Part shown: positions 7,746 to 14,913 of the stretch, in pieces | How positions within the stretch are numbered: position 1 is the stretch's first letter | Layout: the number at the start of each line of letters is the position of its first letter | Assembly (NCBI GenBank): GCA_007376205.1 | Contig: VMFU01000009.1 | Span: 1 to 33,419, forward strand | Source of the DNA: Candidatus Peregrinibacteria bacterium Gr01-1014_25 | GTDB lineage: Bacteria > Patescibacteriota > Gracilibacteria > Peribacterales > Peribacteraceae | Direction: 5' to 3' | DNA length: 33,419 nt | Made by a program: the position numbers and the translations under genes | Notes under the pieces: model-generated | Told to the model about the DNA's origin: nothing | Databases searched by the model: none | The model's input: the letters and a program-made list of their open reading frames with translations, nothing else

Positions 7746-7751
7746 ATACTA
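7746..7751 (-). promoter_or_regulatory. -10 element of ogt, leaderless geometry
   Basis: On the minus strand TAGTAT is followed by 6 nt and the ATG at 7739. A weak TGTGGA lies 17 bp upstream. The predicted transcript would start at or within a base or two of the ATG. Confidence 0.5.
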
Positions 7752-7775
7752 TCGTGCATCCCGCTGCATCCACAC

Positions 7776-7851
7776 AAAAAACCTGCCAATCCAGCGCATC
7801 CCATTCACCCTATCTACCCTATGAACCCCACATACCCTCCTTACCCCGCAT
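7776..7851 (-). repeat. Degenerate 9-nt G-rich tandem tract with G-quadruplex potential and T-run
   Basis: On the minus strand, GGG or GGGG recurs every 9 nt in at least six consecutive units (plus-strand units at 7798, 7807, 7816, 7825, 7834 and 7843 begin ATCCC or ACCC(C/T)). The G-runs are separated by 5-6 nt, matching the usual quadruplex pattern several times over. A run of six T (minus strand) lies further downstream at about 7776-7781. The tract sits between the stop of the small basic protein and the ogt promoter. Confidence 0.6.
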
Positions 7852-7855
7852 TCTC

Positions 7856-8035
7856 TCACTTTTTCTTCCCCATCAGCGCCTCGACGCTCAACCACGGGGC
7901 GACGCGGGCGCTCTTGGCGATCACCTGCTCCTTCTGGGTGGAGGACTTGGCCGCGCCATACCGCTCGCGTAGTTTGCGGATCTTGGCCTTGCGCATGCGA
8001 CGTGCATGAATTTCGCGTTGGCGAATGCGAGACAT
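7856..8035 (-). CDS. Small basic protein of unknown function
   Basis: 59 aa, strongly basic: RxRxREIHARRMRKAKIRKLRERYGAAK, then a helix and a conserved-looking APWLSVEALMGKKK end. The pattern (basic helix, AAKS, then RVAPWLS) resembles small orphan proteins I associate with CPR genomes; I cannot name a family with confidence. Nucleic-acid or ribosome binding is plausible from charge only. ATG 8035 is chosen because TACACT (8044-8049) lies 8 nt upstream with TTGCGG 17 bp further. The frame is open further upstream, but that part overlaps the polX promoter. Confidence 0.7.
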   Translation of the reverse strand: MSRIRQREIHARRMRKAKIRKLRERYGAAKSSTQKEQVIAKSARVAPWLSVEALMGKKK

Positions 8036-8043
8036 AGGGGTTA

Positions 8044-8072
8044 AGTGTAGACGGCGGTGCTTCCTGCCGCAA
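8044..8072 (-). promoter_or_regulatory. Promoter of small basic protein, overlapping polX promoter
   Basis: Minus strand: TTGCGG (8067-8072), 17-bp spacer, TACACT (8044-8049), then 8 nt to the ATG at 8035. It overlaps the opposite polX promoter (8061-8089). Confidence 0.5.
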
Positions 8073-8089
8073 GACAGACGGCATACGAT
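8061..8089 (+). promoter_or_regulatory. Promoter of polX, leaderless geometry
   Basis: Plus strand: TTCCTG (weak -35), 17-bp spacer, TACGAT (8084-8089), then 7 nt to the ATG at 8097. An AGGAG inside those 7 nt could act as a ribosome-binding site only if transcription starts further upstream. Confidence 0.45.
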
Positions 8090-8096
8090 AGGAGAG

Positions 8097-9845
8097 ATGA
8101 CCAACGGCGAGATCGCTGCGGCATTCGAGCGCATCGCCCTCCTCCTGGAACTGAAGGGGGAAAACCCTTTTCGCGTGCGCGCCTATGAGCGGGCAGCGCA
8201 GATGATCACGGCGCATCCGCGGGAAATGCGCGACCTCCACTCCCACGGCGGCGTTGACGCGCTCAAGGAACTGCCGGGCATCGGTGAGGACCTCGCGGAC
8301 AAGATCGCGGAGATGGTGACGACGGGCCGCCTCGTCTACGCAACGAAGTTGCAGAAGGAATTCCCCGAGGGGCTGCTGGCGATTCTGGACATCGAGGGCA
8401 TCGGGCCGAAGAAGGCCAAGCTGCTGTGGCAGAAATTCCGCGTGCGGAGCATCGACGAGCTGGAAACGCTGGCGCAGTCGGGCAAGCTTGAGAAGCTCAA
8501 AGGATGGGGGCCGACGTCCGTGCGGAATATTCTCCGCGGCATCGGCGACCGGCGGACGTTGCGCGCGCGGCTGCCGCTGCCGAAAGCATTGGAACTGGCC
8601 GAGGAACTGTGCGCCGCACTCGCCAGAAGCAAGATGTGCAACCGGCTGGAAATCGCCGGATCGCTCCGCAGGCGCAAGGAGACGATCGGCGACATCGACC
8701 TCCTGGCGACGAGCCGCCGTCCGGAGGAGGTGATGGATGCGTTCTGCGCATTGCCCGCCGTGCAACGCGTCATCGGACGCGGGCCGACGAAGGCATCGGT
8801 GCTGCTGCGCTCCGGCGTGCAGGCCGATCTGCGGGTCGTGGACCCCGCGGTCTTCGGCGCCGCCCTCCACTACTTCACGGGCGGCAAGGAACACAACGTC
8901 ATCGTGCGCACGATGGCCCGCAAGCGCGGCATCACCATCTCCGAGTACGGGGCGTTCCGCGGATCGGCCGAGCGGAAAGGCAAGCTGCTCGCCTCGCGCA
9001 CCGAGGAGGACATTTTCGCCGCCGTAGGGCTGCCATGGATTGCGCCGGAGCTGCGGGAGGGCAGAGGGGAAATCGAGGCCGCACAGAAGGACGCGCTTCC
9101 ATCGCTGATCACGGAAGACGCCATTCGCGGCGACATGCACGTCCATACGGATTTCAGCGATGGCACGGCCTCGGCGGTCGCGATGGCAAAAGCGGCGAAA
9201 GCGGTCGGATACGATTACATCGCCATCACGGATCACGCGTCGCCCATGGGCATGGTCCGGGGCATCAAGACCGGAAATATCGATGCGTACCTGACGATGA
9301 TTGACGACGCGCGCCGTCGCGTCCCGGGTATCCACATCCTCGCCGGAGCCGAGGTCGACATCCTTCCGGACGGGCGGCTCTACCTTCCCGATAGCGTCCT
9401 CGCCAAGCTCGACTGGGTCGTCGCCAGCATCCATCAGGCATTCCGCCAGTCGCGGGCGGAGATGACGAAGCGCGTCCTGCGCGCCGTCGCCCACCCGAAC
9501 GTGCACCTGCTCGGCCACCCTACGGCCCGCCTGCTCGGGCAGCGCACAGGCATCGATATCGACATGGAGGCCGTGCTGCACGCCGCGAAGAAGCAGGGCA
9601 TCGCCGTCGAACACAATGCCTCACCGGAGCGCCTCGACCTGCCGGACGTCTTCCTTCGCCGCGCGAAGGAATTGGGGGTACCCGTCTGCATCGACAGCGA
9701 CGCGCACGACACCGACGGCTACGACAAACGCTTCGGCATCAGCCAAGCCCGCCGCGGGTGGCTGGAAGCAGGAGATGTCTTCAATGCGTGGACGTGGAAA
9801 GAAGCAAACCGCTGGATGTCGCAGCGACGTTCCAAATCAAGATAG
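8097..9845 (+). CDS. polX: Family X DNA polymerase with PHP domain
   Basis: 582 aa, close to Bacillus PolX (about 570). Order: N-terminal 8-kDa helix-hairpin-helix region (ELPGIGEDLADKIAEM, then IEGIGPKKAKLLW), the nucleotidyltransferase core with GSLRRRKETIGDIDLLATS carrying two catalytic aspartates (D-I-D), then a C-terminal PHP domain from about residue 345. PHP metal-ligand motifs are intact: HVHTDFSDG, ITDHAS, GAEVDI, ASIHQAF, LGHPTARLL and IDSDAHD. In this family the PHP domain gives 3'-5' exonuclease and AP-site processing, so the role is gap-filling repair. ATG 8097 is chosen by family fit and by TACGAT 7 nt upstream. No partner gene is adjacent in an operon. Confidence 0.95.
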   Translation: MTNGEIAAAFERIALLLELKGENPFRVRAYERAAQMITAHPREMRDLHSHGGVDALKELPGIGEDLADKIAEMVTTGRLVYATKLQKEFPEGLLAILDIEGIGPKKAKLLWQKFRVRSIDELETLAQSGKLEKLKGWGPTSVRNILRGIGDRRTLRARLPLPKALELAEELCAALARSKMCNRLEIAGSLRRRKETIGDIDLLATSRRPEEVMDAFCALPAVQRVIGRGPTKASVLLRSGVQADLRVVDPAVFGAALHYFTGGKEHNVIVRTMARKRGITISEYGAFRGSAERKGKLLASRTEEDIFAAVGLPWIAPELREGRGEIEAAQKDALPSLITEDAIRGDMHVHTDFSDGTASAVAMAKAAKAVGYDYIAITDHASPMGMVRGIKTGNIDAYLTMIDDARRRVPGIHILAGAEVDILPDGRLYLPDSVLAKLDWVVASIHQAFRQSRAEMTKRVLRAVAHPNVHLLGHPTARLLGQRTGIDIDMEAVLHAAKKQGIAVEHNASPERLDLPDVFLRRAKELGVPVCIDSDAHDTDGYDKRFGISQARRGWLEAGDVFNAWTWKEANRWMSQRRSKSR

Positions 9846-9864
9846 AACGTCAAAAAATCGCTCT

Positions 9865-10545
9865 ATGAAGGGCTCCGTGAGTATGGCATCACACCCATGC
9901 CTCATCAGCCTCTGTCCCCGTACATTCCAAAAAGCCCATCCTGAAGCCATGACGCCGCTTTCCGTCGTCCTCGGTTTGCACGCAGGCTTGCACGGTCATA
10001 CGGCCTCCGCGGCTGTGGCAAGGGATCCCATGGCCGTGCTGCGCCTGCTGCAGCACGCCGGCGTACCGCTCACGGCGGATGTGCAGTCCGCGGCTGTTTT
10101 GCACGGCTGCCTGGACGGCATCGACGATATCGGGCGGCTGCGGATGATGCTCCGCGCGATTGATCGCGTCTGCGGCGCGCGGGTGGCCCGGATGGTCGTC
10201 GCGCTGCGGGAACCCTTCACGGCAATCGCACATATCTCTGAATCTCCGATGCCTCTCTTGCTCAAGCGTGCGACCGGCGCGCGGTGGGACATTCCCCTCC
10301 TCGCCATCGCCCTCGCGGCACACATCGTCCGCGGCCGCGGGCCGGCGGACGCCTTCGCGCCCCTCTGCCCGCCCATGCATTCGCCGTACGCAGGCGGTTA
10401 CCTTCGGCTGCTGGGCATGGCCGAGGAAGCTACGACCTGCGCCGGCGCATCCACGCGTACCCCGCTGACGCCCCGGCGGCCATCACTGCAATCAACCCCG
10501 GGCCTGTCTCGCTGGTCGACGGCGGGCGACGATCGACCGGCCTGA
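9865..10545 (+). CDS. Degenerate HD/RelA-like helical protein, C-terminus overlapping opposite gene
   Basis: 226 aa from ATG 9865; ATG 9949 (198 aa) is an equally good start, and neither has a clear ribosome-binding site or -10. The middle (RDPMAVLRLLQHAG...SAAVLHG...VARMVVALREPF) follows the helix pattern of the HD domain of RelA/SpoT-type enzymes. Where those have LLHD this protein has LHG, and the later KLADR-like helix reads IALAAHIVRG, so the metal-binding His-Asp pair is missing. If the assignment is right it is a pseudoenzyme. The last 38 codons overlap antiparallel the 3' end of the Cys-rich gene (10430-10545) and are Pro/Ser/Thr/Arg-rich, unlike the rest, so an original stop near 10430 may have been lost. 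Function unknown. Confidence 0.5.
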   Translation: MKGSVSMASHPCLISLCPRTFQKAHPEAMTPLSVVLGLHAGLHGHTASAAVARDPMAVLRLLQHAGVPLTADVQSAAVLHGCLDGIDDIGRLRMMLRAIDRVCGARVARMVVALREPFTAIAHISESPMPLLLKRATGARWDIPLLAIALAAHIVRGRGPADAFAPLCPPMHSPYAGGYLRLLGMAEEATTCAGASTRTPLTPRRPSLQSTPGLSRWSTAGDDRPA

Positions 10546-12577
10546 CAGACGTTTCATCGCGCGCGGCATGGAGTTCGACGATGGAACCTCCGAAGACGTA
10601 GAACTGGCCGGGGAACTCCCGCCGGCACGTCCGGTCGCATCCGTCGCCATTCACCGTGTTTCCGTCATCGCACTGCTCAAACGCGGAGTCGAGGATGGAA
10701 TCTCCGCACTTGCCGAGGGAACAGTCCAGGCGGCAACGGGCGTTTTGAACGTTCGAGTTGTTCGGGCCGTCGTCACACTCCTCACCGGGCTGGAAGTAGC
10801 CATCGCTGCAGAAATGCGAGAGGAAACGGCACGCCGGCGTGCATTCGTAGATCAAATTCTGATCGTGCGTGCTCGGTTCGCACTGTTCGCCCAGCGCGCT
10901 CTGGAGGACGCCATCGCCGCATCGTCCCTGCTCCAGACGACAGAGGACGTCGCAACCATCGCCGTCGCGGGCGTTGCCGTCATCGCACTCTTCGGTATGG
11001 TCAAGCTTGCCGTCACCGCATCGCGGGGCCGGGGGGACGATAACACACGTGCACGTGCGCACATCGCAGAGTTTCGTCGAGGGGCAGACGATTGCGGGCT
11101 CGTTGCACTGCTCGCCCGGATTGATCGTGCCATCGCCGCAGAGCGGCCCGCCGGAACACACGCACGCCGCCTCGTCGCACGTTTGCTCAACGGGACACAC
11201 CAAACCGATTTCCCCGCACTGCTCGCCCACGCCAACAACGCCGTCGCCGCATCCCGCCACGCGGCTCATCGACGAGGATGTCGTCATCGACGTACTGGAT
11301 GTCGACGAAGCGCTTGTGGTCGAGGTCGACGACGTCGTGCTGATCGCGGAGGATGTCGTAGAGGTCGTAGAAATCGCAGAGGTCGTAGAAGGCGCGGAAC
11401 TCGTCGACGTCACTTGGCTCGTGGAGGAGGTCTGCGAGGAAGAAAGCGTCGACGTGGACGCCGAACGGCTGGTCGTCGACCGCGAGGTGGAACGGCTCGT
11501 GGTGGACGTCAGCGACCCGGAGAAGCTGCTGGTCGTGATTGCCGATGTGGTTTGGTCCGCGGACGACGTCGAAGAAGAGGAAGTCTGCGATGTGGAAGTG
11601 GAAGAGGAAGAGGAGAGACTGCTGCCCGTCGAGGACGAGCTGGAACTGGTGCTCGATCTGCTCGTCGATGACGTGCGCGATGTCGTGGATGATCGGGACG
11701 TCGTGGATGTGCGGGAGGTCGTTGTACCGCCGACGCCACCTGTCGCTCCGCCCGTGGCACCGCCGGTTGTGCCCCCTGTCGTACCACCGGCAGTCGTCCC
11801 CGTGGTGCCGCCGCCTCCCCCGAACGAGAAATTGCCGAACGTTCCCGTATTTCCTCCGCCACCTGCCGTTGTGCCCCCTCCCCCGCCGCCAACGGGCAAG
11901 ATCACCACCGTTCCATCGGTGCCTCCGCCGCCCCCATAGTTGCCACCGCTTCCGGGAATGCACTCGGCCTCGCATCGCGCAATCGCCCCCTCGTTACCGT
12001 CTTCGTCTTTACGGGGGAAGTAGCGCCTCCCGCTGGGGCACACGGTCGGATATTTCATTTCTTCACATCGCTCGCCCTTGGGCCTACTCAAAAAGCAGCA
12101 GACGTAATTTTGCAATTTGCAATCGCTGCAATTGAACGCATACGCCTCTACCGACTCATCGCATTCCTCCCCCGCATAGGGCTGCCACACGCCATCACCG
12201 CACTTCGCAGGCGGCCTGCAATGCGCGACCCACTGACCGTTCACCAGCTGGTCGTTGACGCACGTCGATCCCGCGCAGCATTCGCTCGTGTCGTTGCAGG
12301 CAAGGCCCACAGGAGGCTGTGTCCTTGGATCGACGGCAGGAATGCAGCATGTATTCTTTGTGCACGACAAACCGTCACAACACTTATTCTGATCGTCACA
12401 CGCTTCCTTCAGCTTGCGACAGGCAGGAGCCGGTGGTGGTTCCACCCCTACTGGACCAGCCCCCTCACCGCTCCAAAGCCGGGTTGGCACTTGCCGCAAC
12501 ACGACCCCCGTGACGAGAAAAACAAGAAGCACTCCTACACCTACCGCCCATCGGAGTGACTCGCGAGACATAATCAA
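10430..12577 (-). CDS. Cys-rich surface protein with DUF4215-like repeats, mucin-like linker and C-terminal anchor
   Basis: 715 aa from TTG 12577, 713 aa from ATG 12571. A hydrophobic segment at about 10-28 serves as signal or anchor. Cysteine-dense knots follow (KCCDGLSC, SECCAGSTC). A Gly-rich part (about 215-285) leads into about 170 residues that are almost only Ser/Thr with Arg, a mucin-like stalk. From about 455 to 680 come five or six repeats of the CGDG(x)nGEqCDdGN...GDGCdxxC type known from surface proteins of Myxococcales and CPR bacteria. The C-terminus has a hydrophobic stretch (GLIAVMAAGASAGYAWM) and RRRRS, a membrane-anchor/sorting-like end. Expected at the cell surface. TACACT (12583-12588) lies 5 nt before the TTG and 11 nt before the ATG. 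Confidence 0.85.
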   Translation of the reverse strand: MIMSRESLRWAVGVGVLLVFLVTGVVLRQVPTRLWSGEGAGPVGVEPPPAPACRKLKEACDDQNKCCDGLSCTKNTCCIPAVDPRTQPPVGLACNDTSECCAGSTCVNDQLVNGQWVAHCRPPAKCGDGVWQPYAGEECDESVEAYAFNCSDCKLQNYVCCFLSRPKGERCEEMKYPTVCPSGRRYFPRKDEDGNEGAIARCEAECIPGSGGNYGGGGGTDGTVVILPVGGGGGGTTAGGGGNTGTFGNFSFGGGGGTTGTTAGGTTGGTTGGATGGATGGVGGTTTSRTSTTSRSSTTSRTSSTSRSSTSSSSSSTGSSLSSSSSTSTSQTSSSSTSSADQTTSAITTSSFSGSLTSTTSRSTSRSTTSRSASTSTLSSSQTSSTSQVTSTSSAPSTTSAISTTSTTSSAISTTSSTSTTSASSTSSTSMTTSSSMSRVAGCGDGVVGVGEQCGEIGLVCPVEQTCDEAACVCSGGPLCGDGTINPGEQCNEPAIVCPSTKLCDVRTCTCVIVPPAPRCGDGKLDHTEECDDGNARDGDGCDVLCRLEQGRCGDGVLQSALGEQCEPSTHDQNLIYECTPACRFLSHFCSDGYFQPGEECDDGPNNSNVQNARCRLDCSLGKCGDSILDSAFEQCDDGNTVNGDGCDRTCRREFPGQFYVFGGSIVELHAARDETSVRPVDRRPPSTSETGPGLIAVMAAGASAGYAWMRRRRS

Positions 12578-12582
12578 TGCGC

Positions 12583-12588
12583 AGTGTA
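12583..12588 (-). promoter_or_regulatory. -10 element of Cys-rich surface protein gene
   Basis: TACACT on the minus strand, 5 nt before the TTG at 12577 and 11 nt before the ATG at 12571. No convincing -35 is seen. The transcript would be leaderless on the TTG or have a leader of only about 4 nt on the ATG. Confidence 0.4.
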
Positions 12589-12630
12589 CTGCACAGAAAA
12601 ACCACTGGCCACCGTTTCGAGATGTGCACC

Positions 12631-13812
12631 TTACTTCTGTGCCGCTCGCGCAGTTTCGTCCTTCATGAAACGCTTTGTGTCATTGTATTGAACATCAAAA
12701 TGATGGACCGTTGGATGGAGGGCAGCAAGCCGCGCAGCCTGGCACCGGTCGATTTCCCTCTTCAGCACGGCACGATCGATGCCCGTCAGACCGGTGACGC
12801 GCTCGTAGTTTTTGACGAATGTGTCGATTTTCCACTCCCGCACACTCGCATTATCGATGACCACGGAGGACGCGGCACTCATCGCGGGCTTGATGGTGGG
12901 ATACACCACAGCACCTTTCCAGTTCGCAACGCTGCCCATACGGACCGACACCACGGCCGAGGGCGGTGCCTGTTTGCCAAGGAAATACGCGCAAGTGAAC
13001 TTGGACGTATCGCGATCGGCACCGTTGGTCGTGAAGTACATCGCCGTGCGCACGTATTCCCTCGATGCCTGCGCTGCGAACGAGGCTGCTTCATCACTCT
13101 CGGACGCACCCGCGGGGTACTCGGGTCCCGCGGCCCAGCTCTTGTTGAGTGCGGAATCGAGGATCGGACGGTACGTCTTCCACGCCCCCTTGTCGCCCCA
13201 ACGCTTATCCCGCATCAGCGCCTCAAGGAACAGAGGCGTCTGCTCGGGCGGCGGCAACGTTTTCCCCAGCCATTTGAGTACGGGTGCGACCTCACGCTTG
13301 AACGTTTCGTAATCCCCGTGCCACGTGCGAGGCAGGAAGTGCATTTCGCGCCGGAAATCCATCCGCAGCCGATGTCCATCAGTCACCGGGTGCTCCGGTG
13401 TTCGCTCGCCCTCCTCCGCAGGGATCGGCTTGCCAGCGAGCTTAAACGCGCTGGCGAAGCAGTCGGTTTCCAATCCCAGGTAGCCGCCGGGGAAGAAGAC
13501 GCCATGCGACTTGGGGTAGCCGGTGGATGCCTGGTAGGGCGTCTTGTCGTCCAGCCGACCCACCCATTTGCACGCATCCGGCCCGTTGAGGTACTCCAAC
13601 ACGCGCCGCTCGACGCTCTCCCGCGACTCTTGCCTTTCCACCTTATTCATCGGCTCCTCGGCTCCGCCGTCCTGCGCCAGCAAACCGGCGAGGCTCGCTC
13701 CGACGATGCTGCGTCCTGCACGCACGAAAAAATCGCGCCGCGAGAGAGTGTCACCGTCTCGATCCATCGGAGCGTTCTCGGCCAGCGAATCGGCAGCGAC
13801 GTCGGGGGGCAT
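12631..13812 (-). CDS. Tat-exported protein of unknown function
   Basis: 393 aa. LSRRDFFVRAG at residues 23-33 is a clear twin-arginine motif, followed by a hydrophobic stretch (SIVGASLAGLLAQ) and a charged mature region; the n-region is unusually long (about 23 residues). The mature part is soluble in character, rich in Trp/Tyr/Lys (GVFFPGGYLGLETDCFA, NKSWAAGPEYP, FTCAYFLGKQAPPS), and I recognise no enzyme motif. Transfer of a folded protein by Tat often means a bound cofactor, but no ligand set is obvious. TAGAAT (13822-13827) lies 9 nt before the ATG. It is the second Tat-type gene in the window; tat genes are not in view. Confidence 0.8.
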   Translation of the reverse strand: MPPDVAADSLAENAPMDRDGDTLSRRDFFVRAGRSIVGASLAGLLAQDGGAEEPMNKVERQESRESVERRVLEYLNGPDACKWVGRLDDKTPYQASTGYPKSHGVFFPGGYLGLETDCFASAFKLAGKPIPAEEGERTPEHPVTDGHRLRMDFRREMHFLPRTWHGDYETFKREVAPVLKWLGKTLPPPEQTPLFLEALMRDKRWGDKGAWKTYRPILDSALNKSWAAGPEYPAGASESDEAASFAAQASREYVRTAMYFTTNGADRDTSKFTCAYFLGKQAPPSAVVSVRMGSVANWKGAVVYPTIKPAMSAASSVVIDNASVREWKIDTFVKNYERVTGLTGIDRAVLKREIDRCQAARLAALHPTVHHFDVQYNDTKRFMKDETARAAQK

Positions 13813-13821
13813 GAGTGGAGC

Positions 13822-13827
13822 ATTCTA
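13822..13827 (-). promoter_or_regulatory. -10 element of the second Tat-substrate gene
   Basis: TAGAAT on the minus strand, 9 nt before the ATG at 13812; a leader of at most about 2-3 nt is predicted. No strong -35. Confidence 0.4.
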
Positions 13828-13844
13828 GGCTGAACACCCCAGAA

Positions 13845-13988
13845 ATGTCAAGGAAACCGGACACGATGGCCAAACGCTTCATTTTGATTTCCGCTGATCT
13901 TTTGCCAAGCAAACACTCCAGCCGTTCCATTGCCCGATGGAATGCCCTCGCCGAGGAGATTTTTAGGACGTTCCGGTGGCTGGAATAA
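13845..13988 (+). CDS. Possible 47-aa peptide upstream of the R-M operon
   Basis: An open frame from ATG 13845 to TAA 13986-13988, in the 225-bp gap before the methyltransferase. The product (MSRKPDTMAKRFILISAD..., then a helix ending IFRTFRWLE) is protein-like, but it has no -10 at the usual distance and no ribosome-binding site. It is too short and has no helix-turn-helix, so it is not a typical R-M controller protein. It may be chance. Confidence 0.25.
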   Translation: MSRKPDTMAKRFILISADLLPSKHSSRSIARWNALAEEIFRTFRWLE

Positions 13989-14025
13989 GGCTATGTTGTC
14001 GACTATGCAAATTACACGCATTCCC

Positions 14026-14031
14026 TACAAT
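14026..14031 (+). promoter_or_regulatory. -10 element of the methyltransferase operon, leaderless geometry
   Basis: TACAAT followed by 6 nt and ATG 14038. A second candidate, TATGTT (13992-13997), lies 7 nt before the in-frame ATG at 14005. Neither has a good -35, so two alternative starts remain possible. Confidence 0.45.
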
Positions 14032-14037
14032 GCGCTC

Positions 14038-14913
14038 ATGCCTAACCGCATCGTGTTCGGGGACAATCTGGAAACGCTCCGAACGCTGCCGTCGGACTCG
14101 GTGCCACTCATCTACATCGACCCTCCCTTCAACACGGGAAAAATCCAATCCCGTAAACAGCTGCGTACGATCCGTTCCCAGGACGGCGACCGCACCGGCT
14201 TTCAAGGGGCCCGTTACAAGACGGAGGTCTTGGGGGAAAAGTCGTACAACGACATCTTCGCCGACTATCTCGGTTTCCTCCAACCGCGCCTGGAGGAAGC
14301 CAAGCGCGTACTGACCCCCGACGGCAGTCTGTATTTCCATATCGACTACCGCGAGGTGCATTACTGCAAAATTTTGCTGGACGAAATTTTCGGCCGTGCG
14401 TCATTCCTCAACGAGATCATCTGGGCATACGACTACGGGGCCAGGTCCAAGGTGAAGTGGCCCGCCAAGCACGACAACATCCTCTGGTATGCGAAAGACC
14501 CCGAAAACTACGTTTTCAATTACGAACAGCTCGACCGCATCCCCTACATGGCCCCCGGTCTCGTCGGTCCCGAAAAAGCGGCGCTCGGCAAGACGCCGAC
14601 CGATACATGGTGGCATACGATTGTCAGTCCCAACGGCCGGGAGAAGACGGGGTACCCGACGCAGAAACCTCTGGGCATCATCAAGCGCATCATCACCGCG
14701 TCGTCGCGCCCGGGGGATCTCGTCATGGATTTTTTCGCCGGGAGCGGGACGCTTGGTGAGGCGGCGCTGATGCTCGGGCGGCGCTTTCTCCTTATCGACA
14801 ACAACCCGGAAGCCATGGACGTCATGGCGAAGCGCTTCGCACAGTATCCCGATGTCCAATTCGAGAACTACGCACCGACGGTAGAGCTGTCCCATCAGTA
14901 CGCTTTGGTATGA
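14038..14913 (+). CDS. Adenine-specific DNA methyltransferase, beta class
   Basis: 291 aa from ATG 14038. Motif IV DPPFNTG is near residue 30 and motif I (DFFAGSGTLGEAAL) near residue 228-240, that is IV before I, the order of beta-class amino-methyltransferases (type II beta or Mod-like). PTQKPLGIIKRII is the motif X region just ahead of motif I. It transfers a methyl group from SAM to adenine in DNA; target sequence cannot be read. Its TGA overlaps the ATG of the next gene (ATGA), and the next pair is also overlapped, so MTase, putative nuclease and membrane protein form a translationally coupled operon. In-frame ATGs at 13993 and 14005 would add 11-15 residues. Confidence 0.92.
   Translation: MPNRIVFGDNLETLRTLPSDSVPLIYIDPPFNTGKIQSRKQLRTIRSQDGDRTGFQGARYKTEVLGEKSYNDIFADYLGFLQPRLEEAKRVLTPDGSLYFHIDYREVHYCKILLDEIFGRASFLNEIIWAYDYGARSKVKWPAKHDNILWYAKDPENYVFNYEQLDRIPYMAPGLVGPEKAALGKTPTDTWWHTIVSPNGREKTGYPTQKPLGIIKRIITASSRPGDLVMDFFAGSGTLGEAALMLGRRFLLIDNNPEAMDVMAKRFAQYPDVQFENYAPTVELSHQYALV

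Noticed and set aside
5590-7773. One 727-codon minus-strand gene
   Set aside because: Only the last 191 codons (CYTH) look like protein; the rest is an out-of-frame shadow of queA and ogt, which have complete motifs in another frame.
7749-9614. Long minus-strand frame opposite polX
   Set aside because: Antisense of a gene with full polymerase and PHP motifs; His/Arg-rich composition typical of GC-rich shadow frames.
13845-13988. Restriction controller (C) protein
   Set aside because: 47 codons, no helix-turn-helix and no C-box repeats nearby.
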